In this document: positions 52,951 through 63,006 of the stretch, in pieces
Layout: every line of letters starts with the position of its first letter
Numbering within the stretch: position 1 is the first letter of the stretch
Assembly: GCF_000518805.1 (NCBI RefSeq)
Contig: NZ_KI912498.1
Location: 10,033 to 74,032, forward strand
DNA: 64,000 nt
Direction of reading: 5' to 3'
DNA from: Shewanella waksmanii ATCC BAA-643
Lineage (GTDB): Bacteria; Pseudomonadota; Gammaproteobacteria; Enterobacterales; Shewanellaceae
Made by a program: the position numbers and the translations under genes
Notes under the pieces: generated by a model
What the model saw: only the letters and a program-made list of their open reading frames with translations
The model's database searches: none
Told to the model about the DNA's origin: nothing

Positions 52951-52994
52951 TTTAATGTTTAGCAAACAGCATCGCTAAATTAGATGCTTAGACG

Positions 52995-55900
52995 CTATTG
53001 GTTGTCTAATGCATGCTTTGGCGTTGTACGGTACAAATCAGCAATTCTGCCCATTTGACGCTTAATATCTTCAATAAACAGATATAAGCAAGGGATGAGC
53101 ATTAAGGTCACGACTGTCGCAAACAATACACCAAACGCCAGTGACACAGCCATTGGAATAACCATCTTAGCCTGCATACTGGTTTCGGTCATGATAGGCA
53201 CTAAACCAATAAATGTGGTTAGTGACGTCAGTAAGATAGCTCTAAATCTTCGGCAACCCGCATCAAGTACCGCTTGCTTCATCGCTACGCCACTGGCTCT
53301 GGCTTTGTTGATATGATCAACCATCACCAGCGAGTCGTTAACTACTACGCCTGCTGCGGCGATAATACCAAATAGCGATAGGGCACTTAAATCAATACCT
53401 AAAATCTTATGCCCCATGACTGATCCTATCACCCCAAAAGGAATAACAGCCATAATCATCAGTGGTTGCGAGTAAGACCGTAGAGGTACTGCTAGTAAGC
53501 TGTAAATTACCATTAACGAGATAAAGAAGTCGCGAAGTTGGGTGCTCGCGCTTTCCATTTGCTCTTGAATGTTACCAGCCACTTCACTTTTCACTGTGGG
53601 GTAACGCTTAAGTAGATCCGGAATGAAATTATCTCGAATTTCCTGGGCCAACTTAAAGGGTTCAGCTTGATCGGCATCCACCGATGCCCATACATTGATG
53701 GTGCGGTTGCCATTTTCACGGCGAATACCACTGACGCCTTGAGTGACATGAATTTCCGCTACTTCAGACAGCGGTACTTCAGCGCCTAGTGGCGTTTGAA
53801 TCATCACCTCATGGACTTGCGCGATAGAATTACGTTGCTCCTCGGGGTAACGTAACATCACTTTGATCTCTTCGCCGTTGCGTATGATGCGCTGGGCCTC
53901 AAGACCATAAAAACTATGGCTAACTTGAGAAGCAATATTTGCCAGCGTAAGGCCGAGACCATGTGCTAGAGGTTTAAGCTCAAACTGCACTTCTTTGGCG
54001 CTAGACTGACGGCTGTCGTTCACATCACCGACACCTTGCAGGGTGTTGAGTTTATCTTTTAACTCTTTGGCTGCTGCGACGAGTTGGATATCGTTTTTAC
54101 CTTCCAATCTAAAGCTAATATCGCCATCGTCTCTGCCGCCGCCAAAAAGATCATCTTGAATAGTGAATGACTTCATTCCCGGGATCAGCGGCATGGCGCG
54201 GCGCCAAAGCTCCGCCAGCTCGAAAGTGTCAATTGGTCTTAATTCTGGGTCAACTAGCTTAGTCATGACCTCAGCATTGGTGCGTCCACGTAGATCAACC
54301 TGGATGTCAGAAATCATTTTCTGACCATACTGGGCTTCTAAATCGCTATCGACTTTCATTAGTGCTTTCTCAATGGCAAGTGCACCAGAAAGTGTGGCGC
54401 GCTCCGAGGCATCGACATTCATTTCGAGATTAACCCGAGGAAAATCATGGGGGATTTTCGGTTGGCCGATATAGCGGATAATGCCGCCGTTGTACATGCC
54501 GGCACACAATAAAATTAAGGCAAAAAACACCATGATGACGGTATAACGGTATTTAACACCTGCCGCCAAACTTGGTCGATAGATGTTTTGGATAACATGC
54601 TGCAAGCCTTTGTCGACTTTGGTTTGTAAAAAGTTTACCCCAAGACGCAACCAGTCGAGTGGATTCTTAGAACCGGGTTGCACTATGGTTCTTTGCTTCA
54701 TTCTGGCCAAATGCGCGGGTAGGATGAGCTTAGATTCAACCAAAGAGAACAACAGACACAGAATAACCACACAACCAATAGCCTTACCAAAAGCGGAGGA
54801 GGGACCATCGCCAAGTGTCAGTGGCAAGAATGCCGCAATCGTAGTTAATACACCAAAAGTTGCTGGCATAGCGACCCGCTGAACACCGCGGATGACGTTA
54901 TCAATATTTTGCCCTTTGTCTTCGCATTCGCTATGGGCGCTTTCTCCCATTACGATGGCATCATCGACCACAATACCCAATACCAAAATAAAGGCGAACA
55001 AGCTGATGACGTTAATGGTGACGCCAATCATCGACATCGGCATGAACAATAGCGTACCTAAGAAGCAGACGGGTAAGCCCATCATCACCCAAAAAGCCAA
55101 CCTTACACGTAGGAATAGTGCCAGCATCAAGAAGACCAATACTGCACCACTCTTCATACTGTCGAGCATTAGGTTTAGGCGACCTTCAAGGTAATAGGTC
55201 ATATCAACCCAGGTCTCTAGTTTTAAGCCTTCAGGTAATTCAGCTTGTTTACCTTCGATGTAGCGATTAACGATATCAGCGACATCTGTCATGCTTTGAT
55301 CTTTGGCAGCACCAACAAAAAAGGTCACCGAGTTTTTGCCATTAAACTTAGAGTATTGAATACCTTCTTCGAAACCATCAATCACGGTGGCAACATCACC
55401 TAACAGTAAATTGGTACCGTCTTGTAAGGTTATCAGCGGAAGGTTCTCAAACTCATAACCCACATAGGCTTGGTTTTGCACACGTAAATTAATGTAACCA
55501 TTTTCTGCGCGGATCTGCCCCGCAGACATATTGCGAGAATAACCACGAACGGCGTTAGCCACATCATTAAAGTTAAGCCCATATTCTCGTAGTTTATCTT
55601 TACTGACCTCAATGCCTATTTCATGGCCCAAACCACCATAAAAATCGGTAATATTCACAGACGGTAACTGCATTAGCTCGTCATGAATGTTTTCGCCCAA
55701 TTGTTTAAGTTGTTTGTGGGTCAAATCGCCATAGAGGCTAATATAGAAGACTTCCTGACGGATCTTAATTCGCTCTACCCGCGGGCGCTCCATCCCATCA
55801 GGGAAACTTGATATCGAATCAATTTCAGACTTGATTTCATCCAGTACGACCTGAGGATCATAGGAGTCTTCTATGCGAAAATAGCCTCGGGCTGCGTTGC

Positions 55901-56171
55901 GGTCTGAATAGGTGATGACACGTTTAAGGCCTTGGACACTTTCTAGCGCTTCTTCGACCTTAATAGTGATGCCTTCTTCTACCTCTTGGGGGGCCGCCCC
56001 GGGGTAAAAGGCGCTAAATTCGACCCAGTTAATATCAACTTGCGGAAAGAACTGTTTTCTTATGGTATTAGCTGTCAGTAAGCCACCCACAATGATAATG
56101 ATCATCAACAGATTGGCAGCTACGCTATTGCGAGCAAACCAAGCGATGATGCCTTTATTAGTATCACTCAC
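52995..56171 (-). CDS. RND-family efflux permease
   Basis: A 1058-aa inner-membrane proton-driven pump with the usual two-fold layout of twelve membrane segments and two large periplasmic loops. The proton-relay aspartates are visible in GIVVDDAIVMGES of segment 4. The partner adaptor gene is immediately upstream. The GTG at 56171 lies eight bases after AAGGAG; the GTG two codons earlier is too close to that site. No outer-membrane factor gene is present, so a TolC-like channel is probably supplied from elsewhere. Substrate unknown. Confidence 0.93.
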   Translation of the reverse strand: MSDTNKGIIAWFARNSVAANLLMIIIIVGGLLTANTIRKQFFPQVDINWVEFSAFYPGAAPQEVEEGITIKVEEALESVQGLKRVITYSDRNAARGYFRIEDSYDPQVVLDEIKSEIDSISSFPDGMERPRVERIKIRQEVFYISLYGDLTHKQLKQLGENIHDELMQLPSVNITDFYGGLGHEIGIEVSKDKLREYGLNFNDVANAVRGYSRNMSAGQIRAENGYINLRVQNQAYVGYEFENLPLITLQDGTNLLLGDVATVIDGFEEGIQYSKFNGKNSVTFFVGAAKDQSMTDVADIVNRYIEGKQAELPEGLKLETWVDMTYYLEGRLNLMLDSMKSGAVLVFLMLALFLRVRLAFWVMMGLPVCFLGTLLFMPMSMIGVTINVISLFAFILVLGIVVDDAIVMGESAHSECEDKGQNIDNVIRGVQRVAMPATFGVLTTIAAFLPLTLGDGPSSAFGKAIGCVVILCLLFSLVESKLILPAHLARMKQRTIVQPGSKNPLDWLRLGVNFLQTKVDKGLQHVIQNIYRPSLAAGVKYRYTVIMVFFALILLCAGMYNGGIIRYIGQPKIPHDFPRVNLEMNVDASERATLSGALAIEKALMKVDSDLEAQYGQKMISDIQVDLRGRTNAEVMTKLVDPELRPIDTFELAELWRRAMPLIPGMKSFTIQDDLFGGGRDDGDISFRLEGKNDIQLVAAAKELKDKLNTLQGVGDVNDSRQSSAKEVQFELKPLAHGLGLTLANIASQVSHSFYGLEAQRIIRNGEEIKVMLRYPEEQRNSIAQVHEVMIQTPLGAEVPLSEVAEIHVTQGVSGIRRENGNRTINVWASVDADQAEPFKLAQEIRDNFIPDLLKRYPTVKSEVAGNIQEQMESASTQLRDFFISLMVIYSLLAVPLRSYSQPLMIMAVIPFGVIGSVMGHKILGIDLSALSLFGIIAAAGVVVNDSLVMVDHINKARASGVAMKQAVLDAGCRRFRAILLTSLTTFIGLVPIMTETSMQAKMVIPMAVSLAFGVLFATVVTLMLIPCLYLFIEDIKRQMGRIADLYRTTPKHALDNQ

Positions 56172-56176
56172 TGGCA

Positions 56177-57364
56177 CTACTCCTTATCGTCCATGGCAAG
56201 TTGTGTGTCAGTATTTTTATCCTCAATTAGGCTATCTTTTTCACCCATCAAGGCTACCGCCATACCTTCAACGGGATAGTCCAATGCAGAGGTGATGATT
56301 TTCATGCCAGGCTCTAGCCCATCAGCGATGATGACTTCAGAACCGACTTGTCTTAATACATCGACCGTTTGATACTTAAGCTTGTTGTCGCTACTGACGA
56401 TAGCCACTTTATCAGCAACAACCAAATGGCGAGGAATACGGGTAACAGAACCGGCTTGTGAGCCCTTAATTTGTGCTGTTACGTAAGTACCAAACCGCAG
56501 CTGTTTTTTATCACTTAGCAGGGCATAGGGATCTTTGACATCAGCAACCAGATAAGTCATGCGACTGTTGTCATCAATCACGCCTTCACTTCGGACGATT
56601 GTGGCTTGCCATTGATGTTGCTCACCAGAGTATTCACCGCTAATGGTCACCGTGGCGTTTTGACCGCGGTTATCCAAGTAACGTAATTCTTTATCGCCAA
56701 TAGGTAAGCGAATTTCTGCATCATCGGTACTGTATACTTTGCCTAACATACTGCCTTTAGACACGTATGATCCGAGCCCAATGTGACGCGACTCAATTAA
56801 GGCATCATAGGGGGCGCGGATAAAGGTTCGCTCTAAGTCGCGTTTAGCACGCTTTAAACCAGCTTCTGCAGAATTCAACTTGGCGAGTTCTTGTGCTAAT
56901 TGTGGTTTACGTAAACTTAATTCAGTTGGCACGCCATTTTCGATACGCTTCCACTCTTCTTCTGCGACTTTACCAAAGGCACGTTCTTGTACTAATGTGG
57001 CTTTGGCAGAGGCTAAGGCCGCTTCGGCATCTAGCAGATTGGCTTCGTAATCACTTGGGTCGATTTTCGCTAGAATAGCGCCTTTTTTAACAAACCCACC
57101 GCGAACAAACTCTTCAGCTAGGAATAGGATCTCACCATTAACTTGCGAGACTAGCTCTGTTTCGTACTTGGCTTTAACTAAACCGTAAGAACTCACTGAG
57201 TAATTCATCGGTGCTTTACTGATCTCAGTAACCGCCACGATAGGGGTATTGTCGACCTCTTCTTTTTCTGCAGGTGGTTTTTTCATCGAAGAAATTGCGA
57301 TAAAACCGCCGATCCCAACGGCAAGTACCACAAAAGGTAAGATCATCTGTTTACGAGTAGCCAC
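56177..57364 (-). CDS. RND periplasmic adaptor (membrane fusion protein)
   Basis: A 395-aa adaptor with an N-terminal membrane anchor (residues 6-25) rather than a lipobox. It then has a lipoyl-like half (VKAKYETELVSQVNGEI), a hairpin of coiled coils (about 95-170), the second lipoyl half (FIRAPYDALIESRHIGLGSYV) and a beta-barrel domain. It bridges the RND pump and an outer-membrane channel. Its TAG stop overlaps a possible GTG of the pump gene, so the two are co-transcribed. Confidence 0.92.
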   Translation of the reverse strand: MATRKQMILPFVVLAVGIGGFIAISSMKKPPAEKEEVDNTPIVAVTEISKAPMNYSVSSYGLVKAKYETELVSQVNGEILFLAEEFVRGGFVKKGAILAKIDPSDYEANLLDAEAALASAKATLVQERAFGKVAEEEWKRIENGVPTELSLRKPQLAQELAKLNSAEAGLKRAKRDLERTFIRAPYDALIESRHIGLGSYVSKGSMLGKVYSTDDAEIRLPIGDKELRYLDNRGQNATVTISGEYSGEQHQWQATIVRSEGVIDDNSRMTYLVADVKDPYALLSDKKQLRFGTYVTAQIKGSQAGSVTRIPRHLVVADKVAIVSSDNKLKYQTVDVLRQVGSEVIIADGLEPGMKIITSALDYPVEGMAVALMGEKDSLIEDKNTDTQLAMDDKE

Positions 57365-57525
57365 AAATAGGTCCTCTTTTTGAAGCTAACAGCGGCCAGT
57401 ATGGGCCAGCTGCATATAGGCGAAAGAATAGTTAGCTTGTCATGTTATCGAATTGTGGCGATTGTTAAAGTGAGATTGTGTAAAAAGGTATGTCTAATTA
57501 CTAGTGACAAACAAACCGATTAAGA

Positions 57526-58503
57526 TTAAGGGACGATTTTCGCTCGGCTTTCAAGCGTGCTCGGCAAGGTGATATGCCATTTCTGTAACTGCTGCTGACT
57601 GTATACCAATTCACCACGATTGGGCGTACTGATACTGGGCAGCGAGCCAGCATTAAAGAAATGATTAACGTGCTGTGCGGCAACCACGCCTTGCTGGTAA
57701 CCGTTAATCGTAAGACCCCCTATGGCTTTATCATGGCCTATGGAATAGTCCCAAAATGCAAACAAGGGGATTGGTGTATGTTCGCTGGTCCATTGGCTGA
57801 CACTGTTTAAGCTGACGTTGTTGTCATTAGTGTCTTTAAGGGCCGCATAATTGGCAATAATTACCGCATCATAGCCATTGGCTTTGCTTTGCTCTATTGC
57901 GGTTTGCCAGTCTAAAAAGCGACTGAACAATAGGGTGTCCACTTTAATGCCGGCAATAGTTTGCTTAAGCTTATTGTCAAAGGAAGTGGCTAAGATGGCG
58001 TAGGATGTTGGGTTATCATCCATCATCACTAAAATCTTTTTTGTCGTCGGTAGCAAGGTTTTTAAACTAGACACCGAACGTTTTAGCAAGGGTCGTTCTA
58101 ATGCGCCGCTAACATTTTTTGATAGTGCAATGTATTGGCGAGGGTTGTCGTTAATACCTAAAAAGACCAAAGGGATCTGTTTTTGGACCACAACAGGGCC
58201 AACAAGCTTGAGCGCATTATCGTCGGCGAGTACCACTAATTTAGGTTCACTGGTTTGTATCTGCTGAATCGCGTTGTCAGCCGATTGGTTGAAATCGCTC
58301 GACGCTATCCTTTTTGTATCCATTTGATGTTCAATGATATCGGTTTGTTCAATGGTGTCCATAAAGCCTTGGCGATACTCTTTAACCCACGGGTAGTCTA
58401 AATGATACGAGTGAATAAATAGTACTTCAGTGGCGTAACTGGGTGGGGCAAAGACCAAGCAACCAATCACTGCGAGACAATTAAATCGGCACTTTACTGA
58501 CAT
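57526..58503 (-). CDS. Periplasmic binding protein-like protein (ABC_sub_bind type)
   Basis: A 325-aa protein with a signal peptide ending near PSYA and a two-lobe periplasmic-binding fold of the PF04392 type. It begins EVLFIHSYHLDYPWVKEYRQGF and later has KKILVMMDDNPTSYA and GYDAVIIANYA. Such proteins bind amino acids or other small ligands, or serve as sensor domains. No ABC permease or ATPase and no kinase lies next to it, so it is an orphan here. The ligand is unknown. Confidence 0.72.
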   Translation of the reverse strand: MSVKCRFNCLAVIGCLVFAPPSYATEVLFIHSYHLDYPWVKEYRQGFMDTIEQTDIIEHQMDTKRIASSDFNQSADNAIQQIQTSEPKLVVLADDNALKLVGPVVVQKQIPLVFLGINDNPRQYIALSKNVSGALERPLLKRSVSSLKTLLPTTKKILVMMDDNPTSYAILATSFDNKLKQTIAGIKVDTLLFSRFLDWQTAIEQSKANGYDAVIIANYAALKDTNDNNVSLNSVSQWTSEHTPIPLFAFWDYSIGHDKAIGGLTINGYQQGVVAAQHVNHFFNAGSLPSISTPNRGELVYSQQQLQKWHITLPSTLESRAKIVP

Positions 58504-58623
58504 TGAACACTCTCCATGTTTGCCAATGTTTTAGTGATTAGAACACTAATTTCAAAACAAAAACAACAAGCTAAACTAATGATTAAAAAGGTATCAGGCT
58601 CGAGCTAAGAGTGCAAAATAAAA

Positions 58624-58699
58624 AGAGAGCCAAGTTCACGTGTAAATGAGGTGACCCTCTAAGTGGCGTATGCCGATTCACGTGCGCTATGTGCTCTCT
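58624..58699. other. Long inverted repeat with paired TTCACGTG motifs
   Basis: AGAGAGC (58624-58630) and GCTCTCT (58693-58699) are inverted, and inside them TTCACGTG occurs twice (58635 and 58677), its CACGTG core being palindromic. A large imperfect stem can be drawn. It lies in the 255-bp space between two minus-strand genes. Role unknown: an RNA structure or a pair of CACGTG protein sites. Confidence 0.35.
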
Positions 58700-58758
58700 A
58701 GGATTGAGTTTATACCCTAATTGAGTTTACGCTAAATAACTTTTGGTGATAAAAAGCG

Positions 58759-59739
58759 CTATCCTAGCTCAATATCAGTAATAGCTTTTCGGGTCATATT
58801 GTCAGTGAACTCGTTGCGCTTGATATGTTCAGGCGCCCAACCTGCTAAAAATCTTTCAAAATCGGCATAGGCGTATGGAATAAGACGTCGCCATTGCTGC
58901 TGCAAGTCGTCAAAGTGGTTGGTTAAATGCTCGCTATATTGCTGTAGTTGTTCAAAGTAATAGTCTACCAAGGTCGGGTGATGTTGACTAAGTTGCTGCG
59001 CATTTAGGCAACTGCCCAGCAAGTAGACTAAGTCCTTAACGCCAACACCATTACCTACATATTGAAAATCCACTGCGGCGACTTTAGTGTCGCTATCATG
59101 GATACAAAAATTAGCCAGTTTCGCATCACCGTGGATGATGGTTTGATAGATGCAGTTATCAAGTTGATGACTAATTTCATTTGCATAAGCTCTTAATTTT
59201 CCGTTTGCCATTGCATCCAACTCATCGGGTCTGGTTGATAGATGCCAGTAACTGCCATGTAACCAATAATCTTTTATGGCGTTGTTATCTGCCTTCTTTG
59301 TAAGGTGTTGGCCATGCAATTGCGCTAGCCATTGGATCATGAGTTTAATCTGGGACAAATTAGCGCGTTTAGGCCTAATACAGAAACCCGATGCATCAAG
59401 ATCAGATAATACCAGCGAAAACTGATCTTGGTGGTCACCGTCGATGATAGCGATAAGCGTTGGCATCAAATAGCTGACGCCATGATCTGTTTGATGGTTA
59501 CGGTACCAGTTTTTTTCAATTTGATAAGAGCGTATCTTTCGTTGATGGCCTATATTGGTATGCCAACCCCGCGGATGTTGCTGCGCTTGCGGGATTTTAA
59601 TACTTTTAACGACAACTGGATTGCCGTTGACATTATAACGGTCAATGCTGCCATAATGACTCCAAAGGCTTTGAATTTGCGCAGTATGGTTAACACTTGC
59701 TGTTGCAAAATATTGTTGTAACGATTTGAGGATGCTCAT
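58759..59739 (-). CDS. APH/ecdysteroid kinase-like phosphotransferase
   Basis: A 326-aa protein with the kinase-like fold of small-molecule phosphotransferases. The catalytic loop HGDAKLAN is at 203-210 and the metal-binding DFQ at 224-226, where aminoglycoside kinases have a related DxD/DFG site. DFQ resembles the ecdysteroid kinase-like (EcKL/DUF1679) branch. The substrate is unknown; a resistance role should not be assumed. No operon partner. Confidence 0.72.
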   Translation of the reverse strand: MSILKSLQQYFATASVNHTAQIQSLWSHYGSIDRYNVNGNPVVVKSIKIPQAQQHPRGWHTNIGHQRKIRSYQIEKNWYRNHQTDHGVSYLMPTLIAIIDGDHQDQFSLVLSDLDASGFCIRPKRANLSQIKLMIQWLAQLHGQHLTKKADNNAIKDYWLHGSYWHLSTRPDELDAMANGKLRAYANEISHQLDNCIYQTIIHGDAKLANFCIHDSDTKVAAVDFQYVGNGVGVKDLVYLLGSCLNAQQLSQHHPTLVDYYFEQLQQYSEHLTNHFDDLQQQWRRLIPYAYADFERFLAGWAPEHIKRNEFTDNMTRKAITDIELG

Positions 59740-59891
59740 AATGGATGCTGGTATTTTTCAATTATTTTCGCAAAAGTACCTACAAAGGTAAATGGCTAAA
59801 AGCGAGGATAAGATTACATTTTGTCCATCAGATCGCGCTATACTGTTAGCAATCTTGCTTTACATGGATAGGAAAGAGCGAACCAATACTT

Positions 59892-60209
59892 ATGAGGAAG
59901 TTAACATTACTGTGCCGTATTGAGCCCGGATGTCTTGGTCCGCAAGGGGTTGACCATGTCGAAGCGTTTTGTCGATATGCACATGCTGAACTGAAATCTT
60001 TTTATCCAGAAGCGATCGCATGGCTACCTCTGCCTCGCTATGACAAATCCCTTGCTGAGTTTGAGTATTTAGTGGGTAAGAAAAACTTGTCGTTCGCTCA
60101 AGCGCAACAACTCTTAACGGTATTGGGTATTCAACTCAATGATGTTGAAGAGCAGTTTCACGACAAAATCGCTGATCTTATTGACCTATTCCTAATGAAA
60201 CAGAAATAA
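59892..60209 (+). CDS. Conserved small protein of unknown function
   Basis: A 105-aa soluble protein with three cysteines in the first 27 residues (8, 14, 27) and a helical C-terminus (LSFAQAQQLLTVLGIQLNDVEEQF). I recognise no family. AGGAA precedes the ATG. It lies 78 bp before the SDR gene in the same direction, so it may share its transcript. Confidence 0.6.
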   Translation: MRKLTLLCRIEPGCLGPQGVDHVEAFCRYAHAELKSFYPEAIAWLPLPRYDKSLAEFEYLVGKKNLSFAQAQQLLTVLGIQLNDVEEQFHDKIADLIDLFLMKQK

Positions 60210-60287
60210 CTCGCGCTTTTTGCATTTGGCCATCTATCCTTTTACGCTGGTAGCATTGCCACTCATATTTTTTCACAAGGTTTTGAA

Positions 60288-60980
60288 ATGACTACGCATG
60301 TATTAATCACCGGGGCCAACCGTGGTATTGGTTTAGCCTTTGTAAACCACTATTTGGCTCAAGGATTTAAGGTGACAGCATGTTGCCGCAAAACGGATAC
60401 TGAAGATAGTTTGCATCAGTTACTAGAGAGATACTCGTCTTTAAATATCCAAACACTTGATGTTACAAGTCAGCAATCGATATCAGCATTAAGCGCTAAG
60501 CTCAGTGATAGCGGTATCGATATATTGATCAACAATGCCGGTTTCTATGGCCCAAAAGGAATGCCCCTTGGCCAAACGGATGTTGCGCAGTGGCTTAAAG
60601 TATTACAGGTCAATACCGTTGCGCCTTTAATGGTGGTTGAAGGGTTGATGACTAAACTTAATCAGCGCCAAGCAACCATAGTTTGTATTAGCTCCAAGAT
60701 GGGGAGTATGGCTGACAATAGTAGTGGTGGTGCGTATATTTATCGCTCGTCGAAAGCAGGGCTTAATGCTGTCGTTAAAAGCTTGGCTCTTGACTTAAAG
60801 CCTAAGAATATCACTTGTGTTAGTTTACATCCAGGTTGGGTACAAACGGATATGGGTGGCCCAAATGCACTGATTAGTGTCAATGAGTCCGTACAAGGCA
60901 TGACCCAAGTTATCGAGAATTTGTCGATTGATCAAACTGGCAAATTCTTTAACTATGATGGCTCTGCTATCGATTGGTAG
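60288..60980 (+). CDS. Short-chain dehydrogenase/reductase
   Basis: A 230-aa classical SDR. The cofactor motif TGANRGIG is at residues 8-15, INNAGFYGPKG near 85, the catalytic YRSSK near 150, and HPGWVQTDMGG downstream as in the SDR sub-branch of carbonyl and sniffer-like reductases. NADP use is likely from the arginine in the loop. Substrate unknown. It precedes the GNAT and FAD-oxidase genes at short spacing. Confidence 0.85.
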   Translation: MTTHVLITGANRGIGLAFVNHYLAQGFKVTACCRKTDTEDSLHQLLERYSSLNIQTLDVTSQQSISALSAKLSDSGIDILINNAGFYGPKGMPLGQTDVAQWLKVLQVNTVAPLMVVEGLMTKLNQRQATIVCISSKMGSMADNSSGGAYIYRSSKAGLNAVVKSLALDLKPKNITCVSLHPGWVQTDMGGPNALISVNESVQGMTQVIENLSIDQTGKFFNYDGSAIDW

Positions 60981-61011
60981 TGGCTAAGGAAGTAATCCTA
61001 CAATATAGCCT

Positions 61012-61581
61012 ATGAAAACAATAATAAGAGCGTTACACGAAGATGATTATCAGCAAGTCATTGAACTGGGTAATTTAGTACATGGGAATGGTTATCTAGA
61101 TTTACCAAGCCTAGTCAAAATGCAGGCGCTTTCTATCAATAATGGAATCAGTGCAAATTTTGTAGCAGAAAGCGCAGGGCAAATTGTTGGCTTTCGTTTA
61201 ACCTACGCAGCGGGTATGTGGGATGTAGATAAGTGGTGTAGCCCAACGCTGTGGCCTTGTGATGTCTGTAAGATGTGTTATTTCAAATGCAATACCGTTG
61301 CAGAAACACTTAGGGGGCAGGGTATAGGTAAAAAGCTATTGTTAGCCTCTGTTTCAGCCGCTAAGGCGCAAGGCGCGCAAGCGGGGGTAAGCCATCTTTG
61401 GCAACAAAGTCCAAATAACTCTGCGGTAGGCTATTTTTCGAGTGCTGGCGGCAAGCTCATTAAGTACCACCCAAAACGCTGGAACAATATTCCTGACCAA
61501 CCAGACTATCTATGCGTGTTATGCGGTTTAGATTGTCAATGCACTGCCTGTGAAATGGTATTAGTCTTTGACGAGCTTTGA
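61012..61581 (+). CDS. Cysteine-rich GNAT acetyltransferase
   Basis: A 189-aa GNAT-fold protein with the acetyl-CoA loop RGQGIGKK at 101-108. It carries ten cysteines in two clusters: 76, 83, 86, 89, 93 just before the acetyl-CoA loop, and 168, 171, 175, 177, 180 near the C-terminus. Their CxxC spacing suggests bound zinc or an iron-sulphur cluster, which is unusual for GNAT enzymes. It lies 31 bp after the SDR gene and 32 bp before the FAD oxidase. Substrate unknown. Confidence 0.75.
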   Translation: MKTIIRALHEDDYQQVIELGNLVHGNGYLDLPSLVKMQALSINNGISANFVAESAGQIVGFRLTYAAGMWDVDKWCSPTLWPCDVCKMCYFKCNTVAETLRGQGIGKKLLLASVSAAKAQGAQAGVSHLWQQSPNNSAVGYFSSAGGKLIKYHPKRWNNIPDQPDYLCVLCGLDCQCTACEMVLVFDEL

Positions 61582-61613
61582 AGCGCAAGCACGACCCTTC
61601 GTGAGTGAGTTTT

Positions 61614-62945
61614 ATGAATTACGATCCTTTACACAGCACCCATCCCGCTAATCAAGACTGGCCAAGCAGTTATTGGTCTAGCACAGTAAGCCAACCCAAG
61701 CCATTAGACTCTATCACGGGCACGCAAAGCGCTGATGTGGTGGTTATTGGTGCTGGCTATACCGGTATGCTGACAGCGCACTATCTCGCCAGCCAGTTTG
61801 ATGTAGATTGTATTGTACTAGAGGCCAATCAAGTCGGGTTTGGTGCAAGCGGCCGTAATGCAGGCTTTGTGCTGAAAGGTTCTGGCCGACTGGGGTATGG
61901 GCAAATGGCGAAACGTTGGGGGATTGACGTTGCTAAAGGCATATACAGGGAATTTACTCAGGCGGTCGAACGTGTTGATGATTTGATTTCAGAACATCAA
62001 ATAGCTTGTGAGCCACAGCAAACGGGTTACCTTAAAATTGCTCACAACCCAAAACATGTCCACAAGTTGCAATCAGCTGCTGACTTTATTGCTAATCATC
62101 TTGGCGGCCAAGCAGAGTTCATCGAATCGAATCGCTTCAAACAAGAGTTTATGGATCATCAGCAAGCGTTTGGTGCTATGCGTTACGATGATGGATTTGG
62201 GATCAATCCGCTGAAACTCGCCTTGGGTTATAAACAGATGTTGATTGATAAGCGCGTTGCGATTTATGAGCGTAGCCCAGTTATCGAGTGGCAACAGACA
62301 GCGAAAGGACATGTACTCACTACGCCCGACAGTCAAATTGTTGCACGTCATGTGGTTTCTGCTGGTAATGCTTATACACCTAAAAAGTTTAACCCACTGA
62401 TCGACCGCCGATATTTACCCATCTTAAGTAATGTCATTGTTACAGAGGTGCTAAGTGATGAGCAGTTAGCTAAAGCGGGCTTACATACTCATCAGGTCGC
62501 CATGGATACGAGGCTACTAAAGTACTATTACCGATTATTACCCGATAACCGAATATTGTTTGGTGGTAGGGGGGCGGTAACTGGCGCCGATAGCAACAAT
62601 CCTAAATATGCTCAGCGCTTGTACCGAGCGATGTTAGAAGCTTTTCCAACTCTTAGCAGTACATCGATAGCTTATAGTTGGACAGGCTGGATAGCCGCGG
62701 CATTAGATGATATGCCGCATATTTATAGTCAAGATCACACGTCATACAGTTTGGGGTATTGCGGTGCGGGTGTATCGTTTAGCGCTCAAGCCGCCCAGCG
62801 GATTGCGCAATCTATCGTTGGTGAGGCGATACCTCAATTACCGCTATACCAACAACCTTTGCCCAAATTTCCTTTTAGTCGACTACGCCGGGTTGGGCAA
62901 CGCGGTTATTATCATTACGCTTGGTTAATGGATCGATATCGATAA
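61614..62945 (+). CDS. FAD-dependent amine/amino-acid oxidase (DadA/PuuB-like)
   Basis: A 443-aa DAO-family flavoprotein. The FAD motif VVVIGAGYTG lies near residue 45, GFGASGRNAGFV near 80, and a C-terminal cap ends in GYCGAGVSFSAQAAQ. The N-terminal YWSSTV segment resembles gamma-glutamylputrescine oxidases (PuuB), but substrate cannot be fixed from sequence. I use the ATG at 61614; a GTG lies three codons upstream. It follows the GNAT gene closely, so the two may act on related amines. Confidence 0.82.
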   Translation: MNYDPLHSTHPANQDWPSSYWSSTVSQPKPLDSITGTQSADVVVIGAGYTGMLTAHYLASQFDVDCIVLEANQVGFGASGRNAGFVLKGSGRLGYGQMAKRWGIDVAKGIYREFTQAVERVDDLISEHQIACEPQQTGYLKIAHNPKHVHKLQSAADFIANHLGGQAEFIESNRFKQEFMDHQQAFGAMRYDDGFGINPLKLALGYKQMLIDKRVAIYERSPVIEWQQTAKGHVLTTPDSQIVARHVVSAGNAYTPKKFNPLIDRRYLPILSNVIVTEVLSDEQLAKAGLHTHQVAMDTRLLKYYYRLLPDNRILFGGRGAVTGADSNNPKYAQRLYRAMLEAFPTLSSTSIAYSWTGWIAAALDDMPHIYSQDHTSYSLGYCGAGVSFSAQAAQRIAQSIVGEAIPQLPLYQQPLPKFPFSRLRRVGQRGYYHYAWLMDRYR

Positions 62946-63006
62946 GGAGATTTTTGTAAAAACCTTCTATAATGGGGGACTTCACTTCAAAGCACAGAGG
63001 GAATCT

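Noticed and set aside
58759..59739. Aminoglycoside resistance gene
   Set aside because: The fold is shared by many small-molecule kinases; DFQ and overall pattern fit the ecdysteroid kinase-like branch, and there is no mobile context.
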